DNA of 64,000 nucleotides from an uncultured Alistipes sp. (GTDB taxonomy: Bacteria > Bacteroidota > Bacteroidia > Bacteroidales > Rikenellaceae), in assembly GCA_905213895.1 (NCBI GenBank), contig CAJMKE010000005.1, forward strand, positions 1 through 64,000. The letters are read 5' to 3'. The notes below the pieces were generated by a model. It worked only from the letters and a program-made list of their open reading frames with translations. It did not search any database and had not been told where the DNA came from. This document shows, in pieces, positions 15,554 through 24,700 of this stretch. The position numbers and the translations under genes were made by a program. Numbering within the stretch: position 1 is the stretch's first letter; every line of letters starts with the position of its first letter.

Positions 15554-16966
15554 ATGAAGAAGAGTTTATTGATAGCGATGCTCGTGTGCGCGGCGGTCTG
15601 CGGAACGTATGCGCAGAAACGTTTCGTGATGTTGGACAAGGTGGTTGCCGTGGTCGGCAATTCGTCGATTACGTACTCCGACGTGGAGCAACTCGCCGGT
15701 CAGTTGGTCGAGCAGCGCAGGTCGGAGGGATATACGTCCGACCGCGACCCGAAAAACGAGGCTCTCGAACATCTGCTCATGCAGAAACTGCTCTACAACC
15801 AGGCTCTTATCGACTCCGTGTCGATAAACAACGGCGATGTCCTCCAACGCGTCGAGTCGCAGATACAGGCGCTTATCGAGGATGCCGGTTCGATTACCGC
15901 TCTCGAAAAGAAGAACCACATGGCGATTTACCATATCCGCGAACTTCTGCGCCGCCGTTTCGAGGAGCAGTCGTATGCCGCAGCCATGCAGAACGAGGTC
16001 GTCAGCAAGATAACCGTCGTGCCGGGCGAAGTGGAGCGTTACTACCGCAATATCGACAAGGACAGCCTCCCGATTATCGCCGAACAGTATGTCTATGCCC
16101 ATATCACCAAGTTCCCCGATGGAATCGATGCCGCCAAGCGTCGTACCCGCGAGCGTCTGCTCGACATGCGCGAACGCATCGTAACGGGCAAAACCAAATT
16201 CTCCGTCCTCGCCCGCATGTATTCGGTAGACCCTTCGGCTATCCGCGGCGGCGAACTCGAACCGATGCAGGCGGCGGGTTTCGTGAAACCGTTTGCCGAT
16301 GCGCTCGAAGAGTTGAAGCCGGGGCAGGTGTCGGAGGTCGTGGAGACGGAGTTCGGATTCCACCTTATCCAACTTATCGACAAGAAGGGACAGATGTACC
16401 ATTGCCGCCATATTCTGCTGCGTCCTACCTATTCTACCGAGGAGATTACCGCTCCTCTGCTCAAACTCGACAGCATAGCCGGTGTCATCCGCGCCGATTC
16501 GATTTCGTTCGAGAAGGCTGCGGCGCAGTTCTCGGATGACAAGTATTCCAAGATGAACGGCGGTATCGTCTCCAACCACGACTTGTTGGAGCGTTATTCG
16601 GCGTTCGATGCGAAACTCACGGCGACCAAATTCCTCAAAGAGGATTTCGGTATCGGCGGCGGAAAGAGCATCGACGACTACAATGCCATACGCCGACTGA
16701 AAGTGGGCGAGGTTTCGCCTGCCTACCGTACATCCGACCTGATGGGCAACGACCTGTGCAAGATTGTGAAACTCGTCGAAATCATACCTGCCCACGCAGC
16801 ATCGCTCGACGAAGACTATCTGCGGTTGGAACAGATGGCGCTGTCCGACAAGCAGCAGAAGGCTTTCAAGGAGTGGCTCGACCGCAAAATAGATGCGATG
16901 TACGTCTATATCGCTCCCGAATTCCGCGACGGCGAGTTCGAGAACAGAAAGTGGGTCGAAAAGTAA
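15554..16966 (+). CDS. surA: Periplasmic chaperone/peptidyl-prolyl cis-trans isomerase SurA
   Basis: 470 residues with a signal peptide (ends CGTYAQ). The SurA N-domain (LDKVVAVVGNSSITYSDVEQ) is followed by two parvulin domains: one around residues 170-280 (FSVLARMYSVDPSAIRGGEL, FGFHLIQLIDKKG) and a second starting at CRHILLRPTYS. It escorts outer-membrane proteins through the periplasm. It lies 20 bp upstream of the OstA-like gene, an arrangement that couples outer-membrane protein and lipopolysaccharide assembly. Confidence 0.93.
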   Translation: MKKSLLIAMLVCAAVCGTYAQKRFVMLDKVVAVVGNSSITYSDVEQLAGQLVEQRRSEGYTSDRDPKNEALEHLLMQKLLYNQALIDSVSINNGDVLQRVESQIQALIEDAGSITALEKKNHMAIYHIRELLRRRFEEQSYAAAMQNEVVSKITVVPGEVERYYRNIDKDSLPIIAEQYVYAHITKFPDGIDAAKRRTRERLLDMRERIVTGKTKFSVLARMYSVDPSAIRGGELEPMQAAGFVKPFADALEELKPGQVSEVVETEFGFHLIQLIDKKGQMYHCRHILLRPTYSTEEITAPLLKLDSIAGVIRADSISFEKAAAQFSDDKYSKMNGGIVSNHDLLERYSAFDAKLTATKFLKEDFGIGGGKSIDDYNAIRRLKVGEVSPAYRTSDLMGNDLCKIVKLVEIIPAHAASLDEDYLRLEQMALSDKQQKAFKEWLDRKIDAMYVYIAPEFRDGEFENRKWVEK

Positions 16967-16986
16967 CGTATTCAAATTCGTAAGTC

Positions 16987-19581
16987 GTGCGCAGAAGGGT
17001 AGTTGCAATCGCGGTTTCGCTGTTCGTATTGGCGGGTTTCGTCTTTGCGGGCGGCAGCACTGCACCTGCTTTGCAGCAGCCTCCGAAGCCGGTCGGACAA
17101 TCGGGCGAAATGTCGGATGACGGAGGTCGGATGATAGATTTGAAGTCTGACGACGGCTTCCAGCGCGAGATATCGGGCGTAACGTTGCAGATTCTCGTCG
17201 GCAACGTCGCCGCGCATCATAACGGAGCGGTCATCACGTGCGACAGTGCGGTGCGGCATTCGGATGCCAGATTGGAGTGCTTCGGCAACGTGCTGATAAA
17301 CAAGGGTACGACCTACATCTATGGCGACCGTGCCGACTACGACCGCGAGAAGGACGAAGCCCGCGTATATTCCGAGATAGTGAAGGTGGTAGACCGCGGG
17401 GCTACGCTCTATACCTACAATTTCAAGTTCAACACCGCCACCAATATCGGCGAGTATTACGGCGGCGGAGTGGTTATGGATGAAGACAATCTGCTCGAAT
17501 CCGAACGCGGATACTACTACTCCGACCCGAAAGACATCATCTGTGTCGAAAACGTGCAGATGCGCAACGATACATACGAAATGACGGGCGATTCCGTCAT
17601 TTACAATGTCGAGACCAACCGTGCGCAGTTCTTCGAGAATACCAATATCTGGAACGAGGGCGAAAAGGAGTATCTCTATGCCGACCGCGGTTCGTTCGAC
17701 CGCGACAGCCAACGCTATTCATTGACGCTCAACGGTTATGTGCTTACCGATGAACAGGAGTTGTGGAGCGATACGCTCGACTACTATCGCAATGACGGCT
17801 ATGTGAGATTGAAACGCAATATCCAACTCGACGACCGCACGCAGAAGATGATGGCGTTCGGCGACTGGGGCGAATACTGGAAAGAACCCGGCGACGTGTT
17901 CCTGACGAAAGACCCGTCGGTGATAAGTTACGATTTGAGCCAGGGCGACTCCGTGTTCATGCGTTCCGATTCGATGTTCCTCTATACGAAAGACCCTGTA
18001 CGCGAACGTTTGGAGCGCGAAAAGGCGGAAGCCGAGGCAAAGGCTGCTGCCGAACGCGCTGCGGCGGAGGAAGAGGCGAAGCCGAATGAGCATGCGACTG
18101 CTTCGACTGCCGAAAAGCAGACGGCAGCGCGTACTGCGGATAGCGGTGCCGTCGGAACGGACGGCAGAAAGGAGAACGCAGGTACGTCCGACGATTTGCG
18201 CCGCAAGGCGGACAAGGCGTCCGATGCGGCACGTCGCGGGGTTGACGCCCGCCGAGGTCGCAGCGGCGAACACAAGGAGGATGCGAAAACCGATTCCGTC
18301 GCGAAAACCGATGCTGCGGATTCGCCTGCTGCTGCCGTTACGGATTCTCTGCCTGCCGATACTTTGCGGGCGGATTCGTTGAAGACCGATTCCCTTGCAG
18401 TCGCAGCGGCGGATACTCTGACGAAGGCGCAGCGGCGCGCATTGCTGAAAGAGCAGGCGAAAAAGGAGCGTGCGGAGCAGAAGAAGATAAAGGCTGAGGC
18501 GTTGCGCAAGAAACTCGACGAGATTGCCGACCGCCGTCAGGCGAAACGCACCGCGCAACTGCGGCGCATGGAGGCTGCCGACTCGGCACGCAGGGCGAAA
18601 GCGCAGTTGAGGGCTGACGAACGCCTGCGCAAGTCGCTGGCTAAAATGGCGAAAAAGGGTATAAAGGTCGCTCCTGCCGATTCGACGGTCATGGCAGGCA
18701 TAGATTCGATGTTCGCAGCCGAACTCATGCAGCAGGATTCGTCGGTGAACCGTATGCTCGACTCGCTGCTTGCGGTATATTTCCCGAAGATTGAGGCGGA
18801 TACTCTCGCTGCCGATACGCTGGCTGTGGATTCCACCTACCGTCTGCTGCTCGGCTACCGCAACGTGCGCATGTTCCGCTCCGATTTCCAGTCGGTGTGC
18901 GACTCGCTGACATTCTCTACCGTCGATTCGGTAATACACATGTACATATCGCCGGTGCTTTGGAATGACAACAACCAAATCACCTCCGAAATAATGCACG
19001 TTATCACGCAGAACCAGCAGGTCGTGCGGGCTGATTTCGAGGGCAAACCTCTGACTGTCGCCGAAATCGATACCCTGCACTACAATCAGGTGGCGGGCAA
19101 GGAGATGAGCGCGCATTTCCGCGACAACCAGATTTACCGCAACGACGTGAACGGCAACGTCCAGACCATATACTATATGGAGGAGAACAACCCGCCGGAG
19201 ATAACGATGATGGCGTATATCGAGAGTGCCGACATGACGTCGTATATCGAAGACCGCCGTATAGTCGGTATCACCTATCGCGGCAATCCTACGTACATAT
19301 TCTATCCTATGGACAAGATTCCCGAGAGCCAGCCGCTCTTCTTGCAGGGCTTCTCGTGGGAGAAGGACCGCCGTCCGACAAAGGAGGATGTGTTCAAACG
19401 CAAAATCCGCGAGTCGCTGCGCGAGGTGAAGGAGGCTCTCGAAAAACCGGCTTTCCCGATTAACGATGCGCTCGACCGCCGCAAGGAACGTCTGATTCGC
19501 CGCAAGGCGTGGTCGGACCGTACCGATACGCTGTCTGTCGAAACCTTGGAGTGGCTCGAATCGCTTTCGACGGATTATTGA
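16987..19581 (+). CDS. OstA-like (LptA/LptD N-domain) protein
   Basis: 864 residues with a GTG start 20 bp after surA. After a signal peptide it has OstA beta-jellyroll repeats (HHNGAVITCDSAVRHSDARL; GTTYIYGDRADYDREKD; YYYSDPKDIICVENVQMRND), as in LPS-transport proteins. Residues ~340-600 are a low-complexity, highly charged Ala/Glu/Lys/Asp stretch, probably a coiled coil or linker. A second OstA-like segment follows (RMFRSDFQSVCDSLTFSTVD). The family is typical of Bacteroidetes and probably bridges LPS across the periplasm, but it lacks the LptD barrel. The long linker is unusual. Confidence 0.85.
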   Translation: MRRRVVAIAVSLFVLAGFVFAGGSTAPALQQPPKPVGQSGEMSDDGGRMIDLKSDDGFQREISGVTLQILVGNVAAHHNGAVITCDSAVRHSDARLECFGNVLINKGTTYIYGDRADYDREKDEARVYSEIVKVVDRGATLYTYNFKFNTATNIGEYYGGGVVMDEDNLLESERGYYYSDPKDIICVENVQMRNDTYEMTGDSVIYNVETNRAQFFENTNIWNEGEKEYLYADRGSFDRDSQRYSLTLNGYVLTDEQELWSDTLDYYRNDGYVRLKRNIQLDDRTQKMMAFGDWGEYWKEPGDVFLTKDPSVISYDLSQGDSVFMRSDSMFLYTKDPVRERLEREKAEAEAKAAAERAAAEEEAKPNEHATASTAEKQTAARTADSGAVGTDGRKENAGTSDDLRRKADKASDAARRGVDARRGRSGEHKEDAKTDSVAKTDAADSPAAAVTDSLPADTLRADSLKTDSLAVAAADTLTKAQRRALLKEQAKKERAEQKKIKAEALRKKLDEIADRRQAKRTAQLRRMEAADSARRAKAQLRADERLRKSLAKMAKKGIKVAPADSTVMAGIDSMFAAELMQQDSSVNRMLDSLLAVYFPKIEADTLAADTLAVDSTYRLLLGYRNVRMFRSDFQSVCDSLTFSTVDSVIHMYISPVLWNDNNQITSEIMHVITQNQQVVRADFEGKPLTVAEIDTLHYNQVAGKEMSAHFRDNQIYRNDVNGNVQTIYYMEENNPPEITMMAYIESADMTSYIEDRRIVGITYRGNPTYIFYPMDKIPESQPLFLQGFSWEKDRRPTKEDVFKRKIRESLREVKEALEKPAFPINDALDRRKERLIRRKAWSDRTDTLSVETLEWLESLSTDY

Positions 19582-19602
19582 TTCTCCGGTATCCGATTCT
19601 TC

Positions 19603-19668
19603 ATTAAGGTCTTTAAGGACCTTAAAGTCCTTAAAGCGGGCAAAGCCCGCGCGACCTTAAAGACTTTA
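19603..19668. repeat. 9-bp TTAA-type repeat array 5 with a GC hairpin inside
   Basis: Two blocks of units separated by GCGGGCAAAGCCCGC, which is itself a perfect 6-bp stem. Placed just after the OstA stop codon, it may serve as transcript end. Confidence 0.8.
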
Positions 19669-19737
19669 TCCCCGGCTATCGCTCCAATTTGCTCTAAAAA
19701 CAATCTCCCGCCGCTTTTTGTTTGTAAATATTTTTAA

Positions 19738-19745
19738 TATCTTTG
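19738..19745 (+). promoter_or_regulatory. -7 box of the AspT/YidE-type transporter gene
   Basis: TATCTTTG with a TTTG (about 19720) at suitable -33 spacing. The ATG is 61 bp further on. Confidence 0.55.
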
Positions 19746-19806
19746 CACCGCAATTCGGCATCACCGCCGAAATACTATTCCCGTTGGGTTAAATAAATGT
19801 TTCTGT

Positions 19807-21468
19807 ATGCAGTGGTTTATTGATTTGTTTTTCTCGAACAGTATCGCCAATTCGGTGCTGATTGTCGCTCTGACCATCGCGCTCGGTCTGCTGTTGAACC
19901 GCATCAAGTTCGGTTCGATATCGCTCGGCGTTACATGGGTGCTGTTCGTCGGTATCCTTTTGTCGCATTTCGGAATGGGCATCGACCCCCGAATCTGTCA
20001 TTTCGTCAAGGAGTTCGGACTTATTCTGTTCGTCTATTCCATCGGCTTGCAGGTAGGACCGGGTTTCTTCTCCTCGCTGAAAGAGGGCGGCTTGCGCCTG
20101 AATCTGCTTGCGGCAACGATAATTCTGCTGGGATGCGTTATCTGCTATGCGATACACGTCGTTACGGGCGAAGAACTCACTACGATGGTCGGCGTCCTGT
20201 CGGGAGCGGTAACCAACACTCCTGGGCTCGGTGCGGCGCAACAGACCATATCCGATGTCGCCGGATATAACGACAATACTCTCGCATCGGCATACGCCGT
20301 GGCTTATCCGTTGGGTGTCATCGGCATCATCGTATCTATGCTCATTATCAGAGCCGTATTCCGCATCAAGATAGAGAAGGAGGCTGAGAATACCGACAAG
20401 GGCAGCGCGCCGCGCACGGTCCGCGTCGATATCCGCGTAACCAACAAGGCTGTTATCGGCAAGACGGTGGCGGACGTGGGTCGTATCGCCCGCAGCAAAT
20501 TCGTGGTGGCGCGAATGATGTGCGGGGACATGAAGCAGAAAATCGCATCGGGCGAAACCGTTCTTCACGAGAACGACATACTGCGCATCGTCGTGAGCAG
20601 TCAGGATGTCGAACTCGTACAGTCGCTTGTCGGCGAGAAGGTTGCCGTGGACGACAAACAGTGGCACTCGTCGTCGTCCAGCCTCGAAAAACGCCGCATT
20701 CTGGTTACCAAACCGCAACTCAACGGCAAGCATATCGGCGACCTGCATATCCGCGAGAACTACAACGTAACCATTACCCGTGTCGTGCGTGCCGGTATCG
20801 AACTCGTGGCATCCTACGAACTGCGCCTGCAAATGGGCGACGTGGTAGTCGTCGTAGGTCGCAACAGCGACCTCGATCAGGTGGCAGCCATCCTCGGCAA
20901 TTCGGTGAAACGTCTCGACCACCCGAATCTGTTCCCGATATTCGTCGGAATCTTCCTCGGCGTGCTGCTCGGCTCGATTCCGATTATGTTCCCCGGTGTG
21001 CCGCAACCTGTCAAACTCGGTCTTGCGGGAGGTCCGCTGATTGTGGCGATTCTCGTCGCCCGCTACGGTCCGCAATACAAACTCGTAACCTTTACGACCA
21101 ACAGTGCCAACATGATGATTCGCGAAATCGGCATTTCGCTGTTCCTTGCGGCTGTCGGTCTCGGTGCGGGCGAGTCGTTCGTAAGTTCGATTGTCGGCGG
21201 CGGTTACTGGTGGATACTCTACGGCGTCATCATAACGATGCTTCCGCTGCTTATCGTAGGTTTCATCGCGCGCAAGTTGTGCCACATAGACTATTTCTCG
21301 ATTATGGGACTGCTTTCGGGCGGTATGACGGACCCTCCGGCACTTGCTTATGCCAATACGGTCGCTACCGACGACCGCGCTTCGGTCGCATACGCGTCGG
21401 TCTATCCGCTGACGATGTTTCTGCGAATCTTTACGGCGCAGATACTCGTGCTTATCGCATTGTCGTAG
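19807..21468 (+). CDS. AspT/YidE/YbjL-type transporter with two RCK_C domains
   Basis: 553 residues. Two halves of about five membrane helices flank a soluble centre of two RCK_C/TrkA-C domains (residues ~200-380: NKAVIGKTVADVGRIARSKF; NGKHIGDLHIRENYNVTITR). Family signatures in the membrane halves are SGAVTNTPGLGAAQQ and GLLSGGMTDPPALAYAN. Relatives include the aspartate:alanine exchanger AspT and E. coli YidE/YbjL. The substrate here is unknown and its solitary position gives no hint. RCK_C domains suggest gating by a small ligand. Confidence 0.88.
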   Translation: MQWFIDLFFSNSIANSVLIVALTIALGLLLNRIKFGSISLGVTWVLFVGILLSHFGMGIDPRICHFVKEFGLILFVYSIGLQVGPGFFSSLKEGGLRLNLLAATIILLGCVICYAIHVVTGEELTTMVGVLSGAVTNTPGLGAAQQTISDVAGYNDNTLASAYAVAYPLGVIGIIVSMLIIRAVFRIKIEKEAENTDKGSAPRTVRVDIRVTNKAVIGKTVADVGRIARSKFVVARMMCGDMKQKIASGETVLHENDILRIVVSSQDVELVQSLVGEKVAVDDKQWHSSSSSLEKRRILVTKPQLNGKHIGDLHIRENYNVTITRVVRAGIELVASYELRLQMGDVVVVVGRNSDLDQVAAILGNSVKRLDHPNLFPIFVGIFLGVLLGSIPIMFPGVPQPVKLGLAGGPLIVAILVARYGPQYKLVTFTTNSANMMIREIGISLFLAAVGLGAGESFVSSIVGGGYWWILYGVIITMLPLLIVGFIARKLCHIDYFSIMGLLSGGMTDPPALAYANTVATDDRASVAYASVYPLTMFLRIFTAQILVLIALS

Positions 21469-21486
21469 CGCAGGGCGGTAGTCGTG

Positions 21487-21527
21487 ATAAAGTCTTTAAG
21501 GTCGTTAAGGTCCTTAAAGACTTTATT
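21487..21527. repeat. 9-bp TTAA-type repeat array 6
   Basis: About four units directly after the transporter stop codon, ahead of the GDPD promoter. Confidence 0.85.
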
Positions 21528-21607
21528 TTTTTTGAGAAATTCCGCCGCTGCTTTCCTTTTTCGCAACCTATGATTGTCTGTTCGTTGCGTTTCTTGTGCC
21601 TTTTTCT

Positions 21608-21615
21608 TATCTTTG
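21608..21615 (+). promoter_or_regulatory. -7 box of the GDPD gene
   Basis: TATCTTTG 29 bp before the ATG at 21645. The upstream 60 bp has a decayed copy after the gene (22450-22513). Confidence 0.6.
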
Positions 21616-21644
21616 TGGCAAACAACCTTAAAACCTTTAACCGA

Positions 21645-22418
21645 ATGAAAAAATCATTGCTCGTTTTGTTGTCGTTCGCCGCTCTGTCGGCATACGCACA
21701 GCCGAAAATAGTGGCGCACCGCGGATTCTACAAAACCGCGGGTTCCGAGGAGAATACTCTGTCGAGCCTAGCCAATGCCCAGAAACTCGGCGTATACGGC
21801 GTGGAGTTCGACGTGAATATGACATCGGACGGTGAACTCATCGTTTTCCACGGTCCGAAAATCACCGACGAACTCGACGCCCAGAAGAGTTCTTATAAGG
21901 AAATCTCGAAAGTTACGTTGAAGAACGGACACAGGATTCCCACTCTGCGCCAGTGGCTCGAACAGGGGCGCAAGGACCCGAATACCAAACTGATTCTCGA
22001 AATGAAGAAGCACGCCACTCCCGCAATCGAAACCGAGGTGGCTGAAAAAATCGTCGCCCTCTGCCGCGAAACGGGTACGATGGAGCAGATGGAGTTCATC
22101 TCGTTCAGCCGTCATGCCTGCCGTGAGTTCGTGCGCCTCGCTCCCGAAAACTGCGTAGTCTACGTTTCGAGCAACCTGTGGACCTCGGTCGATGCCGATG
22201 CCGCCCGAAAAGAGGGCTTCGGCGGTCTGTCCTACAACCTGAACGTATTCATGAACCGTCCCGAACTCGTCAGCCGCTCCAACGAACTCGGCATCGCCAC
22301 TACGCTGTGGATGGTCGAGAACGAGGAGGTCGCCGACTGGGCTGTGAAACACGGAATAACCTATATCTCGACCGATTTCCCCGACCGCATGAAAAAGTAT
22401 CTCGAACAGAAACGGTAG
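21645..22418 (+). CDS. Secreted glycerophosphodiester phosphodiesterase
   Basis: 257 residues with a Sec signal peptide (ends ALSAYAQ). GDPD motifs: HRGF at the mature N-terminus, ENTLSSLANAQKLGVYGVEF (catalytic Glu and the E-x-D metal pair) and HGPKITDEL, with the conserved ending ISTDFPDRM. It hydrolyses glycerophosphodiesters such as deacylated phospholipids to glycerol phosphate plus an alcohol, in the periplasm. It has its own promoter and terminator but lies directly before araD-araM-OPA transporter, and it could supply their substrate. A longer upstream frame exists but lacks the signal peptide and is not believed. Confidence 0.9.
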   Translation: MKKSLLVLLSFAALSAYAQPKIVAHRGFYKTAGSEENTLSSLANAQKLGVYGVEFDVNMTSDGELIVFHGPKITDELDAQKSSYKEISKVTLKNGHRIPTLRQWLEQGRKDPNTKLILEMKKHATPAIETEVAEKIVALCRETGTMEQMEFISFSRHACREFVRLAPENCVVYVSSNLWTSVDADAARKEGFGGLSYNLNVFMNRPELVSRSNELGIATTLWMVENEEVADWAVKHGITYISTDFPDRMKKYLEQKR

Positions 22419-22462
22419 ACTGCTCCGATATTTTCGATACGGAGTGTTTCGCTTTCCTTTTG

Positions 22463-22496
22463 CGCAACGAACGGTTATCGATTCGTTGCGTTTTTG
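22463..22496 (+). terminator. Terminator of the GDPD gene
   Basis: Perfect 9-bp stem CGCAACGAA/TTCGTTGCG followed by TTTTTG. Confidence 0.8.
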
Positions 22497-22549
22497 TGTC
22501 GTTTTCGTATCTTTTGTACGTTAAATTTTTCATTGTCTACTTTTATTAT

Positions 22550-22557
22550 TACCTTTG
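22550..22557 (+). promoter_or_regulatory. -7 box of the araD-araM operon
   Basis: TACCTTTG, 76 bp before the araD ATG. The intervening leader shows no clear structure. Confidence 0.5.
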
Positions 22558-22633
22558 TAAGTCGAAAAATACCGATGTGCAGACATCGTATCGTTTCGCA
22601 AAATCCGTTATGAACCTTTTTTCTTTTTGATTT

Positions 22634-23323
22634 ATGCTGGAAAAACTGAAAGAGGAGGTGTTGAAGGCGAACCTCGATTTGGTCAGACACAATCTGGTTA
22701 TTCTCACTTGGGGCAACGTGTCGGCTATCGACCGTGAAAGCGGACTTGTGGTCATCAAACCGAGCGGGGTTTCATACGACGAAATGACTGCCGAAGATAT
22801 GGTCGTCGTCGATTTGGACGGAAAAGTCGTCAAGGGCAGTCTCCGCCCGTCCTCCGATACGCCTACGCATGTCGCCATATACCGCAATTTTCCGGAGGTC
22901 GGCGGCGTGGTGCATACCCATTCGACCTACGCCACGGCATGGTCGCAGGCGGGACTTCCGATTCCGAATATCGGGACGACGCATGCCGACCATTTCTATT
23001 GCGACATCCCGTGTACGGGTGAAATGACGCCGCAGCAGATAGAGGAGAGTTACGAAGCCTCGACGGGCGACGTTATCGCCGAGTGCTTCCGCGACATCAA
23101 TCCGATGCACACGCCTGCGGTTCTGGTGAATCACCACGGACCGTTCGCTTGGGGCAGGGATGCCGCCGATGCGCTGCACAATGCGGTCGTATTGGAGGAG
23201 GTGGCGAAGATGGCTTCGGTTTCGGTCGCCCTCAATCCGTCTATCGAGATGAACCGTAATCTGATAGAGAAGCACTACAACCGCAAGCACGGCAAGAACG
23301 CCTATTACGGACAGAAGAAATAG
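22634..23323 (+). CDS. araD: L-ribulose-5-phosphate 4-epimerase (class II aldolase family)
   Basis: 229 residues, full length for AraD. Class II aldolase/epimerase landmarks are in order: [37 protein letters not shown], the zinc site [29 protein letters not shown] and NHHGPFAWG. It interconverts L-ribulose 5-phosphate and D-xylulose 5-phosphate in the cytoplasm. No arabinose isomerase or kinase is nearby, so here it may serve another phosphosugar. It is first in a tight group with a G1P dehydrogenase (26 bp gap) and an organophosphate antiporter. Confidence 0.9.
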   Translation: MLEKLKEEVLKANLDLVRHNLVILTWGNVSAIDRESGLVVIKPSGVSYDEMTAEDMVVVDLDGKVVKGSLRPSSDTPTHVAIYRNFPEVGGVVHTHSTYATAWSQAGLPIPNIGTTHADHFYCDIPCTGEMTPQQIEESYEASTGDVIAECFRDINPMHTPAVLVNHHGPFAWGRDAADALHNAVVLEEVAKMASVSVALNPSIEMNRNLIEKHYNRKHGKNAYYGQKK

Positions 23324-23349
23324 AATCAATATACTTAAAACCGAAATTT

Positions 23350-24690
23350 ATGAACAAAGTAGAAAGTGCGCTCCAACGCACGACCGACACCAAAGACCTT
23401 ATCATCGGCGAAGGTACAGTTTCCCGTACTGCCGAGATGTTCCTCAAACTGTTCCCCGGCAAAAAGGCGATAATCATCGCCGACAACAATACATGGGAAG
23501 TTGCGGGCAAGGCGGTTTTCGCTTCGCTCGAAGCGGCTGGCGTTCCGCAGGACGAGCCGTTCATCTTCACCGACCCCGAACTCTATGCCGAGTGGAAATT
23601 CGTCGAGCAACTCCAAGCGCGTTTGGAGGCTACCGACGCTTGCGCCATTGCGGTCGGCTCGGGCGTTATCAACGACCTTACCAAATATGTTTCGCACGTC
23701 GTTAACCGCAAATATATGTGCGTGGGTACAGCCGCTTCGATGGACGGTTATACCGCGTTCGGAGCATCCATCACCAAGGACGGCAACAAGCAGACGTTCA
23801 GTTGTCCTGCCCCTTACGGCTTCGTAATGGACCCGGTTATCGCCGCTGCCGCTCCGAAGGAACTGGCTGCTTCGGGCTATGCCGACCTTATCGCGAAGAT
23901 TCCTGCGGCTGCCGACTGGATGCTCGCCGACGTTACCGGCAACGAGAAAATCGACAAGTTCTCGTGGGATTTGGTTCAGGACGGATTGCGCGACGCACTA
24001 TCCGCTCCGGCTGCGGTTCACGCGGGCGATGTCGCGATGACGGAAAAACTCTCCGAGGGTCTGCTCATGAGCGGTTTCGCAATGCAGGCTTTGCAGTCGA
24101 GCCGTCCGGCTTCGGGTACGGAACACCAGTTCTCGCACTGCTGGGATATGGAGAACCTCTGTTTCGAGGGCAAACACGTTTCGCACGGATTCAAGGTGGG
24201 TATCGGCACTCTGGTTTCTACCGCTTCGATTGAATTCCTGCTCGAAAAGGACCTCGCCAACCTCGATGTGGACAAGTGTGTTGAGGCTTGGAAGAGTTGG
24301 GAAGAGCAGGAGAAGGAGATTCACGAGGTGTTCGAGGGCAAACCGGGTCATCTCGCCCGCGCCTTGAAGGAGACCAAGGACAAATATGTGTCGAAAGAGG
24401 AGTTGCGCGCACAACTCGAAGCACTCAAATCGTCGTGGTCGGAGTTGAAGGAGGCTATCCGCAAGCAGATTATACCGTTTGCGGAGGTACACGAGAATCT
24501 TCGTCTCGTCGGCGCGCCTTACGAGCCTGAACATATCGGCGTAACCCGCGAGCGTCTGCGCAAGACATTCTCCTATATTCCTTACATGAGAAGCCGTTAC
24601 GCCAATATCGACGTAATCTATCGCTGCGGTTATCTGCCCGAACTCGTCAAGCGTCTGTTCGGCAAGGGCGGTATTTGGGAAGTAAAATAA
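23350..24690 (+). CDS. araM: sn-Glycerol-1-phosphate dehydrogenase (AraM/EgsA family)
   Basis: 446 residues, somewhat longer than usual AraM. The Rossmann-type N-domain includes AVGSGVINDLTKYVSH and VGTAASMDGYTAFGASI; the metal-binding C-domain includes HQFSHCWDM and HVSHGFKVGIGT with metal histidines. AraM reversibly reduces dihydroxyacetone phosphate to glycerol 1-phosphate, the archaeal enantiomer; in Bacillus it serves prenylglyceryl-phosphate synthesis. Here it lies between araD and a phosphate-ester antiporter (10 bp gap), so a catabolic direction is also possible. Substrate stereochemistry cannot be read from sequence. Confidence 0.88.
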   Translation: MNKVESALQRTTDTKDLIIGEGTVSRTAEMFLKLFPGKKAIIIADNNTWEVAGKAVFASLEAAGVPQDEPFIFTDPELYAEWKFVEQLQARLEATDACAIAVGSGVINDLTKYVSHVVNRKYMCVGTAASMDGYTAFGASITKDGNKQTFSCPAPYGFVMDPVIAAAAPKELAASGYADLIAKIPAAADWMLADVTGNEKIDKFSWDLVQDGLRDALSAPAAVHAGDVAMTEKLSEGLLMSGFAMQALQSSRPASGTEHQFSHCWDMENLCFEGKHVSHGFKVGIGTLVSTASIEFLLEKDLANLDVDKCVEAWKSWEEQEKEIHEVFEGKPGHLARALKETKDKYVSKEELRAQLEALKSSWSELKEAIRKQIIPFAEVHENLRLVGAPYEPEHIGVTRERLRKTFSYIPYMRSRYANIDVIYRCGYLPELVKRLFGKGGIWEVK

Positions 24691-24700
24691 ATAGTGAATC

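Noticed and set aside
20520..21644. Upstream extension of the GDPD reading frame
   Set aside because: It overlaps the transporter gene in another frame, and the GDPD signal peptide, promoter and ATG lie at 21608-21645.
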